DNA from: Zoogloea oleivorans
GTDB taxonomy: Bacteria > Pseudomonadota > Gammaproteobacteria > Burkholderiales > Rhodocyclaceae
NCBI RefSeq assembly: GCF_008107625.1
Contig: NZ_SDKK01000006.1
Location: 81,148 to 121,965 of the forward strand
Direction of reading: 5' to 3'
Length of the DNA: 40,818 nt
Shown: positions 27,447 through 36,202 of the stretch, piece after piece
Position numbering within the stretch: position 1 is the first letter of the stretch
How the letters are laid out: each line of letters begins with the position of its first letter
Position numbers and translations under genes: made by a program
The notes under the pieces: generated by a model
Databases searched by the model: none
Seen by the model: only the letters and a program-made list of their open reading frames with translations
Told to the model about the DNA's origin: nothing

Positions 27447-28271
27447 ATGTTTTCCATCGACTTCAGACAGATCGGCATCATTGCCGGCAAGGAATTCTGG
27501 GACCGCATCCGCAACCGCTGGGTGCTGGCGGTCGGCATCGTGTTCACCGTGTTTGCACTGGTCATCGCCTACTTCGGCGCGGCCCAGCAGGGCGCGGTGG
27601 GTTTCCGCTCCATCGACGTGACCATCGCCTCACTGGTCAGCCTGGTGATCTACCTGATCCCGCTGATCGCCCTGATTCTCGGCTTCGACGCCATCGTCGG
27701 CGAGCGCGAACGGGGCTCGCTGGATCTGCTGCTCACGTTGCCGATCACCCGCAAGGAACTCATCCTCGGCAAGTACGCGGGCCTCGCCGGCGCGCTGGCC
27801 TTCTCGACCATTGCCGGTTTCGGTGCGGTGGGGGTGATCCTGTCACCGCAGCTCAACCTCAACGCCCTCTTCCACTACGCCGGCTTCATGGGTTCGGCCA
27901 TCCTGCTCGGCTTCGCCTTCCTGAGCCTGGCGGTGATGCTGTCGGTGTTTGCCGCCGACCGTACCCGCGCCTCGGGCCTCGCCATCGGCATGTGGTTCTT
28001 CTTCGTGCTGGTCTTCGACCTGCTGCTGCTCGGCGCGCTGGTGGTCACCGCCGGCGACTACGGCGGCGACATCTTCCCCTACCTGCTGCTGCTCAATCCG
28101 GCCGACGTGTTCCGCGTCCTCAACGTGTTCAGCCTCGACGAAGTACGCACCCTGTATGGCCTTGCCACCGTCTTCCCCGAAGCCCTGAGCAACCCTGCCA
28201 CCCTCGGCGGCGTGATGCTCGCCTGGATTGTCGGCCCCCTCGCGGTGGCCATCTGGAGATTCGAACGATGA
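27447..28271 (+). CDS. nosY: NosY, membrane permease of the NosFY transporter
   Basis: A 274-residue ABC-2 type permease with about six membrane helices. The first helix follows IIAGKEFWDRIRNRW and the cytoplasmic VGERERGSLDLLLTLPITRKELILGKY segment is the NosF coupling region. It forms the channel partner of NosF, with NosD on the periplasmic side. It starts four bases after nosF and its stop overlaps the nosL start as ATGA. Confidence 0.95.
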   Translation: MFSIDFRQIGIIAGKEFWDRIRNRWVLAVGIVFTVFALVIAYFGAAQQGAVGFRSIDVTIASLVSLVIYLIPLIALILGFDAIVGERERGSLDLLLTLPITRKELILGKYAGLAGALAFSTIAGFGAVGVILSPQLNLNALFHYAGFMGSAILLGFAFLSLAVMLSVFAADRTRASGLAIGMWFFFVLVFDLLLLGALVVTAGDYGGDIFPYLLLLNPADVFRVLNVFSLDEVRTLYGLATVFPEALSNPATLGGVMLAWIVGPLAVAIWRFER

Positions 28272-28792
28272 AAGTTGCGCCCCTCGTTACCCACACCGTC
28301 GTCCTCCTGCTCGTCGCCAGCCTGATGGCCGCCTGCGGCAAGACCGCCGACAACACCGTGACGCCCGTTGAAATCACCAAGGACAGCTACTGCTCGCTCG
28401 ACGGCATGCTCCTCGGCGACTATCCCGGCCCCAAGGCCCAGATCCATTACGCCGGCCAGCCCGAACCCGAACTCTTCTGCGACACCACGGAAATGTTCTC
28501 CCTGCTCCTCAAGCCCGAACAGGCCCGCAAGGTGACCGCGGCCTATGTGCAGGATCTGGACAAGACCAGCTGGGATACCCCCAAGGGCGCCTGGACCGAC
28601 GCGAAAACCGCCTTCTACGTGGTCGGCTCCAAGAAGCGCGGCGCCATGGGCCCGACGATCCCGTCCTTCGGCACCCGCGAAGGCGCCCAGAAGTTTGCCG
28701 ACAGCGAAGGCGGCAAGGTTTACCCCTTCGCCGAGATCACCCCCGACATGGCCCGCCTCGACGGTGGCGCCCTCCAAGACCAGAGGATGTGA
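28268..28792 (+). CDS. nosL: NosL, copper chaperone lipoprotein
   Basis: NosL brings copper to apo-NosZ and NosD. The 174-residue precursor has a lipobox LMAAC (Cys23) and a lipoprotein linker. The copper-site motif reads C42-SLDG-M47, keeping the Cys and Met of the family's CxxxGM. The tail AFYVVGSKKRGAMGPTIPSFGTREGAQKFADSEGGKVYPF is classic NosL. The start overlaps the nosY stop. A second NosL paralogue lies at 29441. Confidence 0.93.
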   Translation: MKVAPLVTHTVVLLLVASLMAACGKTADNTVTPVEITKDSYCSLDGMLLGDYPGPKAQIHYAGQPEPELFCDTTEMFSLLLKPEQARKVTAAYVQDLDKTSWDTPKGAWTDAKTAFYVVGSKKRGAMGPTIPSFGTREGAQKFADSEGGKVYPFAEITPDMARLDGGALQDQRM

Positions 28793-28794
28793 AC

Positions 28795-29067
28795 ATGGAA
28801 TCCTTCTACAAGAACCTTGCCGTCGAAGATGCAGCAGAAATCGAACGGATCGCCAGGCTGATGTACGACGTGCGCACGGCGCGCGACGAAGTGCTGTGCC
28901 GCCTCGGTGCCGCCGACGAAGCGCAAGCCCTTCAATGCATCGTCAGCGGCGAGCTGTCCGAACACCCCAACTACGAGTACTACCTGTCGGCACGCATCCT
29001 CACCGATCTGCACGGCCAGGTACGGGCCGAGCTGGCCACCCGCACCCAGGAGGTCCAGGGAAAATGA
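28795..29067 (+). CDS. Unknown small protein in the nos operon, 90 aa
   Basis: The ATG at 28795 follows nosL by two bases and has AGGA upstream. The 90-residue product is soluble and helical, without signal peptide or metal motifs beyond two scattered Cys. Its stop overlaps the next gene as ATGA, so it is firmly part of the nosDFYL transcript. I do not recognise the family. A cytoplasmic accessory role in NosZ assembly is a guess from position. Confidence 0.8.
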   Translation: MESFYKNLAVEDAAEIERIARLMYDVRTARDEVLCRLGAADEAQALQCIVSGELSEHPNYEYYLSARILTDLHGQVRAELATRTQEVQGK

Positions 29068-29444
29068 GCCTGCATTTCGATCTTGCAACACGCATCGACG
29101 AAACCTATGGCGAGCGCCTCGAAGGCCCTGCCGAGGTCAAGCTCGATGCCCTCGTCGTGCGCCTGGACAATGGCGTAACCCTCGAAGCGCGCATCGCCGC
29201 CCCCAATGCCTACGCCATCGCCTGGGCCTGGGGCGAGGCCGAACTGCGCATCGACACCGCGCCCGTTCACAAGGATCTGGCGACCTTCCCGAACCACTTG
29301 CATGCCGCGGACGGCAACTTGTACCACGATCCGCTAACCCGCTGCGGCGCCGCTCCGTGGGACAACCTGCGCGCCGTCATCGACTGTGTGCTCAATGACC
29401 CGCTGCTTGAAGACCGCGTCAGCACCGCGAGCGCCAGATCATGA
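29064..29444 (+). CDS. Unknown protein in the nos operon, 126 aa
   Basis: The 126-residue product has no signal peptide and looks like a small alpha/beta cytoplasmic protein (VKLDALVVRLDNGVTLEARIAAPNAYAIAWAWGEAELRIDT). It has a His-containing stretch (FPNHLHAADGNLYHDPLTRCG) that could bind metal, though no known motif fits. It is coupled by ATGA overlaps both to the 90-residue gene before it and to the nosL paralogue after it. No family is recognised. Confidence 0.8.
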   Translation: MSLHFDLATRIDETYGERLEGPAEVKLDALVVRLDNGVTLEARIAAPNAYAIAWAWGEAELRIDTAPVHKDLATFPNHLHAADGNLYHDPLTRCGAAPWDNLRAVIDCVLNDPLLEDRVSTASARS

Positions 29445-29941
29445 TCCGCCGCCTGCTACCCGCTCTTCTGGCCGCACTCATGCTCGGCCAGCCGGTCGCC
29501 GCCAGCGCCGCCGATCTGTCGCCCCAGCAAGTGCAGCGCGCCACCCGCTGCCCGGTGTGCGGCATGTACCCCTCCCGCACACCCCAATGGACGGCGCAGA
29601 TCGTCTTCAACGACCAGAGCGCCAGCAGCTTCGACTCGCCGGTCGACCTGTTCCGTTTCATGGGCAACATGGCGCTCTTTGACAAGCAGCACAAGGTTGC
29701 CGACATCGGCGCCATCTACGTGGCCGACTACAACACCAAGGCGTGGACCGACGCAAAGAAGGCCTTCTTCGTCCTCGGCTCCAAGGCCCTCGGCCCGATG
29801 AACGACCCGAACCTGCCGGCCTTCGCCACGCGGCCGACCGCCGAGGCCTTCGCCAAGGCCCAGGGCGGCAAGGTGCTGGCCTTTGGTGAAGTGACGCGGG
29901 ATGTGATCAAGAGCCTTAACAGCGGGGGGCACCAGCACTGA
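29441..29941 (+). CDS. Second NosL-family protein (soluble periplasmic)
   Basis: A 166-residue NosL paralogue with a Sec signal peptide (cleavage near ASAA, residue 24) and no lipobox, so it should be free in the periplasm. It carries CPVCGM at 37-42, a thiol pair plus Met in place of the C-x3-GM site of NosL. The rest matches NosL: PQWTAQIVFNDQSASSFDSPVDLFRFM, then AFFVLGSKALGPM. It is coupled by ATGA overlap and ends the operon, convergent with the gene at 29952. It probably handles copper for NosZ. Division of labour with NosL is unknown. Confidence 0.9.
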   Translation: MIRRLLPALLAALMLGQPVAASAADLSPQQVQRATRCPVCGMYPSRTPQWTAQIVFNDQSASSFDSPVDLFRFMGNMALFDKQHKVADIGAIYVADYNTKAWTDAKKAFFVLGSKALGPMNDPNLPAFATRPTAEAFAKAQGGKVLAFGEVTRDVIKSLNSGGHQH

Positions 29942-29951
29942 GCCCAAACGC

Positions 29952-30485
29952 TCACGGTGCCTCGCTGGCGTAGGCAATCCGGTAGCGCCGCCCGTCCCAG
30001 TACAGCAGCACATCGACGCCCGCCTCGGTACCGAGCAGGATGCCATCGCCCCGCCAGCGCCGCGCAAATTGCCGCCATGCCAGCGCCGCCGGGTCGTTGC
30101 GCGACAGAATATGGACGGGCTTGTCACCCTCTTCCCAGATCGGGGTCGCAAAGAAGCGACGGTTCTGGATCACGGTGCAGGCGGCAGACGGTGTCCCGCC
30201 GCCGAGGGCCAGCACCAGCGCCATGGCAGCCCGATCGAAGGGCCGCTGGCGATCGCGCCACGGATCGCGCGCCCATTCCCTCCCCGCCGCAGGCCGGGCA
30301 GCGGCTGGCGGAAGAGTCCATAGCCGGTCGATGACTCCATCACCATTGAAATCCCCAGTCCACACCCGCGTGTCCTGCGCTGGCGGACCGAGCGTACAAG
30401 GAGCCGAATCGGCCGTTGCCGCGCCCATGTACAAAGCGCCCCCCGTGAGCAGCACGCCTGCCAGAAATCGTACGAAAACCCTCAT
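29952..30485 (-). CDS. Secreted protein with a Ca-binding loop; possible immunity protein
   Basis: The 177-residue precursor has a Sec signal peptide (cleavage near residue 25). An EF-hand-like loop, DFNGDGVID at 45-53, has Asp/Asn at the calcium positions, followed by RLW as in FG-GAP/VCBS repeats. The rest is unassigned. The ATG overlaps the stop of the peptidoglycan-binding gene at 30482, so the two are coupled. A toxin without a signal peptide followed by a coupled periplasmic partner is the usual arrangement of cell-wall effector/immunity pairs. That reading is inference. Confidence 0.7.
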   Translation of the reverse strand: MRVFVRFLAGVLLTGGALYMGAATADSAPCTLGPPAQDTRVWTGDFNGDGVIDRLWTLPPAAARPAAGREWARDPWRDRQRPFDRAAMALVLALGGGTPSAACTVIQNRRFFATPIWEEGDKPVHILSRNDPAALAWRQFARRWRGDGILLGTEAGVDVLLYWDGRRYRIAYASEAP

Positions 30486-31288
30486 GGCATGGCCAGCCGG
30501 GTCTTCCAGTCGTTCAGAAAAGGGGTCGGATCGATCAGATCACTGCGCCGCATGAAGGCCACGCCGTCGGCCCGCCGGGCGGAAATCTCCCTGGCGACAG
30601 ACAGCGGCCCACTGCCGCTGCCCTTGTACATCTCGAAGTGGAGCATGGCGCTTGGCACCTTGATGCCGACCAGCAGCCCGACCTGGGCGATGGGCTGCCC
30701 CAGCCTTACCTTGTCGCCCTTGCGCAGGGCGCAACCCCGCTTGATCTCCCCGTAGCGAATCACGAAATCGCCGTGGTCGACCTCCAGGGCGTCGGTTTCC
30801 GCGTAGAACAGGTAGGGGTCGCGCATCACCACGCCATCGCGCACCGCGTAGATCGTGCGCCCGACCGGAGCATACAGATCGCAACCGGCATGGGCCCGCT
30901 GGCCGCCGCTGCGGTTGGAACCAAAGGCGCGCGGCGCATGGATCCAGTCGGCAACAGCCGCCTTCGCAAACGGAAAGCAGGCCTCCCCGGCCGACGGTGG
31001 TTCGACGACACCATTCTCTGCACCAGCGAGCTTTTGCCAGGTTCGCCCGCCCGGATCAATGACCCCGTCCGGCCCGATCCCGACCAGGCTCTGGAAAGCC
31101 TTGATCGCCTTGACCGTATCCGATTTGGTGGGCGGCTTGGCGATGCCGCCATCAATGCCGCGGGGATCAAGCTCGGGCCGCCCCAGTTGCCCTGCCGCCC
31201 GGGTCAGCAGTTGCTGGACGGTCACAACATCGTCCTTCAGGTTCCTGGCGCCCTTCTCCCACGCGCCTACCGATGCACCGATTTCCAT
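30482..31288 (-). CDS. Peptidoglycan-binding plus M23-like peptidase, candidate effector
   Basis: The 268-residue protein starts at ATG 31288, six bases after AAGGAG (an adjacent ATG at 31291 is also possible). It has no signal peptide. Residues about 5-90 form a peptidoglycan-binding domain of the kind found on secreted effectors (DVVTVQQLLTRAAGQLG, IKAFQSLVGIGPDGVIDPGGRTWQKL). Residues about 115-250 are an M23/LytM-like domain with the zinc pair H133-x3-D137 and H217 (MLHFEMY). The usual HxH is MxH (Met215), and the second catalytic His position reads E181 (RYGEI). I recall the MLHFEMY form as common in one subgroup, so it may be a family trait rather than decay. It overlaps the downstream signal-peptide protein. 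Confidence 0.8.
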   Translation of the reverse strand: MEIGASVGAWEKGARNLKDDVVTVQQLLTRAAGQLGRPELDPRGIDGGIAKPPTKSDTVKAIKAFQSLVGIGPDGVIDPGGRTWQKLAGAENGVVEPPSAGEACFPFAKAAVADWIHAPRAFGSNRSGGQRAHAGCDLYAPVGRTIYAVRDGVVMRDPYLFYAETDALEVDHGDFVIRYGEIKRGCALRKGDKVRLGQPIAQVGLLVGIKVPSAMLHFEMYKGSGSGPLSVAREISARRADGVAFMRRSDLIDPTPFLNDWKTRLAMP

Positions 31289-31392
31289 CATCGTCTCCTT
31301 CGGAAGCGCCGATGCTTCGCGGGTGTCGCGACACCGCCCCCTGTGTTCCAGCATAGTTCATCGCAGGGACCTGTCATCCCGGGCGCCAGACG

Positions 31393-31424
31393 AAAAAAAG
31401 CCCGGCCGAAAATTGTGGCCGGGC
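31393..31424 (-). terminator. Terminator of the cytochrome c gene
   Basis: Perfect 8-bp arms (gcccggcc at 31400-31407, ggccgggc at 31417-31424) are followed on the minus strand by seven T. It lies 48 bases beyond the cytochrome stop. Confidence 0.88.
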
Positions 31425-31472
31425 CTTGGCGCGCGGGGGTGCGCGCGGAGGAGAAATGATCCGCTGGCGTGC

Positions 31473-31862
31473 TTATTCGGCCTTGCTGACGATGAAGTCG
31501 ACCGCAACCTTCACGTCGTCATCGCTGAGGGACGGGCTGCCGCCCTTGGCCGGCATGGCGCCCTTGTTGCCATTGAAGCCTTCGATGGCGTGCTTGTAGA
31601 GGGTGTCCTTGCCCTGGGCGATGCGCGGGCCCCAGTCGGCCTTGTCGCCCAGCTTGGGGGCGCCGGCCACGCCAGTCTGGTGGCACATGGCGCAGGTCTT
31701 CTTGAAAACATCGGCGCCCTTGCCGCCATCGGCTGCAGCAACGGGGGCCGGTGCGGCAGCGACAGGTGCCGGTGCGGGAGCTTCGGTCTTCGGCGCCTCG
31801 GACTTGCCACAGGCGGCAAGCAGGGCAACCAGGACGAGGGGAAGGAGTGTTGTAGTACGCAT
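31473..31862 (-). CDS. Lipoprotein cytochrome c5-like protein
   Basis: A 129-residue monohaem cytochrome. The lipobox LLAAC (Cys18) anchors it in a membrane and is followed by an Ala/Pro/Glu linker of about 25 residues. The haem motif is CAMCH (57-61), with Met103 in GAMPAKGG as the likely sixth ligand. The KLGDKADWGPRIAQG and SDDDVKVAVDFIVSKAE segments are typical of the c5 group. It probably shuttles electrons in the periplasm. NosZ could be a partner since its genes are near, but it is transcribed separately. Confidence 0.92.
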   Translation of the reverse strand: MRTTTLLPLVLVALLAACGKSEAPKTEAPAPAPVAAAPAPVAAADGGKGADVFKKTCAMCHQTGVAGAPKLGDKADWGPRIAQGKDTLYKHAIEGFNGNKGAMPAKGGSPSLSDDDVKVAVDFIVSKAE

Positions 31863-32001
31863 GGGGCTCTCTGTGGTCTGTTATTGGGGCCGGGACCCGC
31901 AGGTCGGTTTATGGAGACGATGCTATTCCTTCCCCCTGCCTCCCCTCATTGACCCGAATCAATTGAGAAAACAGAGCCCTGAAAACACGCTGTCGGCACC
32001 G

Positions 32002-33348
32002 TCAACGCGAACGGGCCAGATCCACATCCGCCCCGTTCTTCTCGTCGGAGTACGGCGTCAGACGCCCCGCCTGGCTGCTGGCATAGCAGCTGACGATCAC
32101 GTTGCTGATTGGTTTGGTCTTGTGCAGCACCTCCACCGCACAGCGCCCGAAGACACCCTCGATGGTCGCCAGCAGGTTGCGGGCGTAGGGTGTTTCAAGC
32201 TTGCCGTCGAGAATCAGGTTGGCCAGCAGCACCCCATCGGACGCCAGCGCCCGGCGCGCATCCTGCCAAAACTCTCGCGTCACCAGATGGCCGGGGATCG
32301 AGGTGTGGCTGCTGAACACATCCACCACCACCGCGGCGTAACGCTTGTCGGTGCTCTTCACGTAGCGGCGGGCGTCGTCCACGATGAACTCGCCGCGGAT
32401 CGGCGCCTTCAGGAAGCGTTGCTCGGCGATGTCGCGGATCTTCGGGTCGATATCGACGAAGGTGTAGCGGTTGACCGGCTCCCGGTGCGACAGGGTAAAA
32501 CCACCGGCACCGAGCACCAGGACATCCTTGTCCGTGAAGGCCAGTTCCTCCAGCAGAATGTGGCGCAGGTGCTGCACGTAGCGGGCATAGTGGGTCGGCT
32601 CGCTGTCGTCCATCAACGAGGCCAGCGAGTTGTTCACGAAGAAGGCACGCGGGCTGACATGCCCCGGCAAACTGACCGGCGTCACGGCGTAATCGGCGTA
32701 GGCCGTATCGAGCACGTCCGAGGCCGGCAGCAGGTTGATGGCCGCGCCAGCCAGCCCGGCCAGCGCCGCCGCCCCCCAGGCACGCCAGTTCCGCTCGGCC
32801 AGGCGCAGGCTGCCCAGCACCAGCAGGATCGCGCAGATCAGCACCGCCGCCGACACACCAAGCCACTGCATCACCCCCAGCGACAAACTCAGGGAACCGA
32901 GGAATGAGCCCAGCGTGGACCAGTACAGCGCATAACCGCTGGCCTCGCCGGCCCGGGCGTGCTTCATCAGGTTGGTGAGCACCGGCACTGTCTGCCCGAG
33001 CAACCAGGCCAGCGGGCACAGCACGCCGCCAATGAAGAACAGATAGGCCAGCCCCACCGGCTGCACATGGGCAAACAAGCCATCCACCGTCACCCGCGCC
33101 AGCCCGAAGCCGGCGAGCAAAGCCGAAATCAAAAAGTTGCGCGCCACCACCGCCGTGAAGCGTTCGGCCACCCTGGCCCCCGAGGCGTAGCCAAGGGCCA
33201 GCGCCAACAAAAAGAAGCCGATGGTCGGCGCCGTCACCACGATGGCACTGCCTACGTGGGGCACCAGCCGGCGCAGGGCGATAACCTCGGCGCCGAGGGA
33301 GCAAAAACCTTCGATGAAGACGATCAGATAGAGCAGGTGTCGGGGCAT
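32002..33348 (-). CDS. Membrane-fused spermidine synthase-like protein
   Basis: The 448-residue protein has about seven to eight membrane helices in residues 1-215, then a spermidine/spermine synthase-like Rossmann domain. The nucleotide-binding loop is VLVLGAGGFTLSH, followed by FVDIDPKIRDIAEQRFL and VDDARRYVKST. The aspartate of the polyamine-site DVFSSH segment is present. Many such fused proteins lack polyamine synthase activity, so the substrate is open. It lies eight bases upstream-facing from the proline iminopeptidase gene in the same direction and may share its transcript. Confidence 0.85.
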   Translation of the reverse strand: MPRHLLYLIVFIEGFCSLGAEVIALRRLVPHVGSAIVVTAPTIGFFLLALALGYASGARVAERFTAVVARNFLISALLAGFGLARVTVDGLFAHVQPVGLAYLFFIGGVLCPLAWLLGQTVPVLTNLMKHARAGEASGYALYWSTLGSFLGSLSLSLGVMQWLGVSAAVLICAILLVLGSLRLAERNWRAWGAAALAGLAGAAINLLPASDVLDTAYADYAVTPVSLPGHVSPRAFFVNNSLASLMDDSEPTHYARYVQHLRHILLEELAFTDKDVLVLGAGGFTLSHREPVNRYTFVDIDPKIRDIAEQRFLKAPIRGEFIVDDARRYVKSTDKRYAAVVVDVFSSHTSIPGHLVTREFWQDARRALASDGVLLANLILDGKLETPYARNLLATIEGVFGRCAVEVLHKTKPISNVIVSCYASSQAGRLTPYSDEKNGADVDLARSR

Positions 33349-33355
33349 GGGCGGC

Positions 33356-34270
33356 TCAGGTCGGTGCGGTATTCAGGGCATCCTGCCAGGCCGCAACCAT
33401 GGCCGGATGGAAGGCTTCGTGGCCGCAGCCGTCTATCCAGACCAGACGGCTGCCTTTGATGCGGGCATGGATGCGCTCGGCGTTGGCGGGCGGACAAACC
33501 TGGTCGAGGCGACCGTGGATCAGCGTCACCGGCAGGTTTGAGAGGGAAGCGCAGGCGTCGAGAAAAGCGGCTTCGTCGACAAAGCAGCCAGCAACGAGGT
33601 AGTGAGCCTGCAAGCGGTACTTGAGGACCAGACGGTCAAGCTCGGCGGCGGTCAGCAGAGCGTCCGGCGCCGATGGCTCTGCGATCGCCCGTTCATAGCG
33701 GCACCAGGCCAGGGCGGCGGCACGGGCAGCCTCCACGTCCGCGCCATTCAGCCGGGCCTGCAAGGCCGCGAGCAGGTCGCCACCTCCGGCCTCGGGCAAC
33801 GCGGCCGAAAACACACGCCACCCATCCGGACGCACCGCCGCCAGCCCCTGAAAGAACCACGCCAGATTCCCCGCCCCCGGCATGAACACGCTGCGCACCA
33901 CCACGCCGGACGTCGCCTCCCGGTAGGCCGCCGCATACGCCAGCGCCAGCGTCGCCCCCCACGACCCGCCCGTCACCCGCCAGCGGGCAATGCCCAGATG
34001 GCGGCGCAGGCGCTCGATGTCAGCGATCAGGTCGGCCGTCGTATTGGCGCGGATCTCGCCCGCCGGCAATGAACGCCCGGCGCCGCGCTGGTCGAAGAAG
34101 ACCACGTAATGCCGCATCGGGTCGTACAGCTCCCTGAAGCGCGGACTACAGCCACTCCCCGGCCCGCCATGCAGCACCAGCACCGGCTCACCTGCCGGCT
34201 TACCCCAGATTTCGACGTACAACTGATGACCATCGCCAACAGGCAGCAGGAAGGAGGACAGGCTAGGCAT
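33356..34270 (-). CDS. pip: Proline iminopeptidase
   Basis: An alpha/beta hydrolase that removes N-terminal proline from peptides in the cytoplasm. The 304-residue length fits. Family signatures are HGGPGSGCSPRFRELYDP, FDQRGAGRS and the nucleophile elbow GGSWGATLALAYA. A late LIHGRLDQVCPP and DGCGHEAFHP supply the acid and His of the triad. It is divergent from pqqA, separated by 137 bases. A role in trimming PQQ precursor is conceivable but unsupported. Confidence 0.9.
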   Translation of the reverse strand: MPSLSSFLLPVGDGHQLYVEIWGKPAGEPVLVLHGGPGSGCSPRFRELYDPMRHYVVFFDQRGAGRSLPAGEIRANTTADLIADIERLRRHLGIARWRVTGGSWGATLALAYAAAYREATSGVVVRSVFMPGAGNLAWFFQGLAAVRPDGWRVFSAALPEAGGGDLLAALQARLNGADVEAARAAALAWCRYERAIAEPSAPDALLTAAELDRLVLKYRLQAHYLVAGCFVDEAAFLDACASLSNLPVTLIHGRLDQVCPPANAERIHARIKGSRLVWIDGCGHEAFHPAMVAAWQDALNTAPT

Positions 34271-34407
34271 GGCACGCAGCAGGACGACAGGTATCCCGAA
34301 TCATGATTTTCGTGAGGCGGGAGTATGCCGCCCTTTGCCACACTGTGCGCCACGGTACTGCCAACCGGCAGACCGGAAATCACCAACCAATAATCTGGAG
34401 ATCAACC

Positions 34408-34482
34408 ATGACCTGGACCACCCCGCAAGCTTGCGATCTGCGTTTCGGCTTCGAAATCACCATGTACATCGCCGCCAAGTAA
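34408..34482 (+). CDS. pqqA: PqqA, PQQ precursor peptide
   Basis: A 24-residue peptide whose Glu16 and Tyr20 are the two residues joined to make pyrroloquinoline quinone (FEITMY, the E-x3-Y signature). The start MTWTTPQACDLRFGFE is typical of the family, with a slightly unusual ACD where others have KV/CT. GGAG lies seven bases before the ATG. The gene is too short for most gene finders. It leads the pqq operon, 80 bases before pqqB. Confidence 0.96.
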   Translation: MTWTTPQACDLRFGFEITMYIAAK

Positions 34483-34562
34483 TTTCTGCGCCGCGACGGC
34501 GGCCGGCTTCAGACCCCCTGAACGGCCGCCCCTGCTCCCCTTCAGCCTGCCTGCCCCGCCCC

Positions 34563-35480
34563 ATGAAAATCCGCGTTCTCGGTTCCGCCGCCGGCGGTGG
34601 TTTCCCCCAGTGGAACTGCAACTGCCGCAACTGTCAGGGGGTGCGCGAAGGCAGCGCCAACTACCGTCGCCGTACCCAATCGTCGATTGCCGTGAGCGCC
34701 GACGGCGCCCGCTGGACCCTGGTCAACGCCTCGCCCGACATCCTCCAGCAGTTCCAGTCCTTCCCCGGCACCTGGCCCACGGGCGGCCTGCGCGGCTGCG
34801 GCATCGAATCCGTGGTGCTCGTAGACGCCCAGATCGACCACACCACCGGCCTCTACATGCTGCGCGAAAAAGGCAGCCCGTGGCCCATCTGGACCACCGA
34901 TCCGGTCTTTGAAGACCTGACCCGCGGCAACCCGATCCTGCACCTGCTCGAACACTACTGCGGCGTAGCCCGTCGCGCCCTGCCCCTCGATGGCCACAGA
35001 TTCCACCCGGAAGGCTCCGCCCTGCTCGACTGGCACGCCATGCCCTTGCTGTCCGCCGCCCCACCCTACTCGCCCCACCGGGGCAATCCGGTGCCCGGCG
35101 ACAACATCGGCCTCACCATCCGCGACCCGGCCACCGGCAAGCGCGTCTTCTACTCCCCCGGCCTTGCCGAAGTCGACGACGCCGTCTTCGATGCCATGGC
35201 CGGCGCCGACTGCGTGATGGTGGACGGCACCTTCTGGACCGACGACGAGATGATCACCCTCGGCTTGTCGAAAAAGCGCGCCCGCGATATCGGCCATCTC
35301 GCCCAGAGCGGCCCCGGCGGCATGATCGAGCAGCTCAACCGCCTGCCGAAGCACGTGCGCCGCATCCTCATCCACATCAACAACACCAACCCGATCCTCG
35401 ACGAAAGCTCGCCCGAACGGGCCATGCTCAACGCCGCCGGGATCGAAGTCGCCTTCGACGGCATGGAGATCGATCTGTGA
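34563..35480 (+). CDS. pqqB: PqqB, PQQ biosynthesis metallo-hydrolase-fold protein
   Basis: PqqB is a metallo-beta-lactamase-fold protein proposed to hydroxylate the tyrosine of the crosslinked intermediate. The protein is 305 residues, the usual length. The zinc-site cysteines lie in [12 protein letters not shown] near the start, and the iron-site region follows ([15 protein letters not shown]). [14 protein letters not shown] and [11 protein letters not shown] are conserved family strings. The stop overlaps the pqqC GTG start by four bases. Confidence 0.96.
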   Translation: MKIRVLGSAAGGGFPQWNCNCRNCQGVREGSANYRRRTQSSIAVSADGARWTLVNASPDILQQFQSFPGTWPTGGLRGCGIESVVLVDAQIDHTTGLYMLREKGSPWPIWTTDPVFEDLTRGNPILHLLEHYCGVARRALPLDGHRFHPEGSALLDWHAMPLLSAAPPYSPHRGNPVPGDNIGLTIRDPATGKRVFYSPGLAEVDDAVFDAMAGADCVMVDGTFWTDDEMITLGLSKKRARDIGHLAQSGPGGMIEQLNRLPKHVRRILIHINNTNPILDESSPERAMLNAAGIEVAFDGMEIDL

Positions 35481-36196
35481 GCAACGCCAGCACCCTGCGT
35501 CCGTGGACGCCCGAAGAGTTCGAAGCCCAGCTGCGCGACAAGGGCGCCGCCTACCACATCCACCACCCCTTCAACGTCATGCTCAACACCGGCAAGGCAA
35601 CGCGGGAACAGATCCAGGGCTGGGTGGCGAACCGCTATTACTACCAGATCATCATTCCCCAGAAGGACGGCGCGGTGCTCTCCAACTGCCCCGACCGGGA
35701 AGTGCGCCGCGAATGGATCCAGCGCATCCTCGATCATGACGGCCATGGCGACGACGCCGGCGGCATCGAAGCCTGGCTGCAGCTCGGCCAGGCCGTCGGC
35801 CTGACCCGCGAGGAAATCGTCGACCAGCGCCACGTGATTCCCGCCGTGCGCTTTGCCTGTGACGCCTACCTCAACTTCTGCCGCCAACGCCCCTGGCAGG
35901 AATCGGTGTGCTCCAGCCTCACCGAACTCTTCGCCCCCACCATCCACAAGCAGCGCCTCGCCAACTGGCCCGAGCACTATCCGTGGATCGAGTCCGACGG
36001 CCTGCAATACTTTCGCAACCGCGTCACGCAAGCCCGGCGCGACGTGGAACAAGGGCTGGCCGTCACGCTGGGCTACTTCGACACCCGCCCGCTGCAGCTC
36101 AAGGCCCTCGACATTCTCAAGTTCAAGCTCGACATCCTGTGGTCGATGAACGACGCCATGATGCTGCGCTACGGCCTCGAAGGCGGCGTCAAATAA
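35477..36196 (+). CDS. pqqC: PqqC, pyrroloquinoline-quinone synthase
   Basis: PqqC performs the final ring closure and eight-electron oxidation to PQQ without a metal cofactor. The 239-residue helical protein has the family signatures [32 protein letters not shown] near the start and [29 protein letters not shown] further in. The start is GTG, overlapping the pqqB stop. The downstream gap to pqqD holds a 12-bp hairpin. Confidence 0.96.
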   Translation: MSNASTLRPWTPEEFEAQLRDKGAAYHIHHPFNVMLNTGKATREQIQGWVANRYYYQIIIPQKDGAVLSNCPDREVRREWIQRILDHDGHGDDAGGIEAWLQLGQAVGLTREEIVDQRHVIPAVRFACDAYLNFCRQRPWQESVCSSLTELFAPTIHKQRLANWPEHYPWIESDGLQYFRNRVTQARRDVEQGLAVTLGYFDTRPLQLKALDILKFKLDILWSMNDAMMLRYGLEGGVK

Positions 36197-36202
36197 GCCC
36201 TC

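Noticed and set aside
33356-34270. Proline iminopeptidase as the missing PqqF/PqqG protease
   Set aside because: It is a serine alpha/beta hydrolase on the opposite strand, not an M16 metalloprotease. Proximity alone is not evidence.
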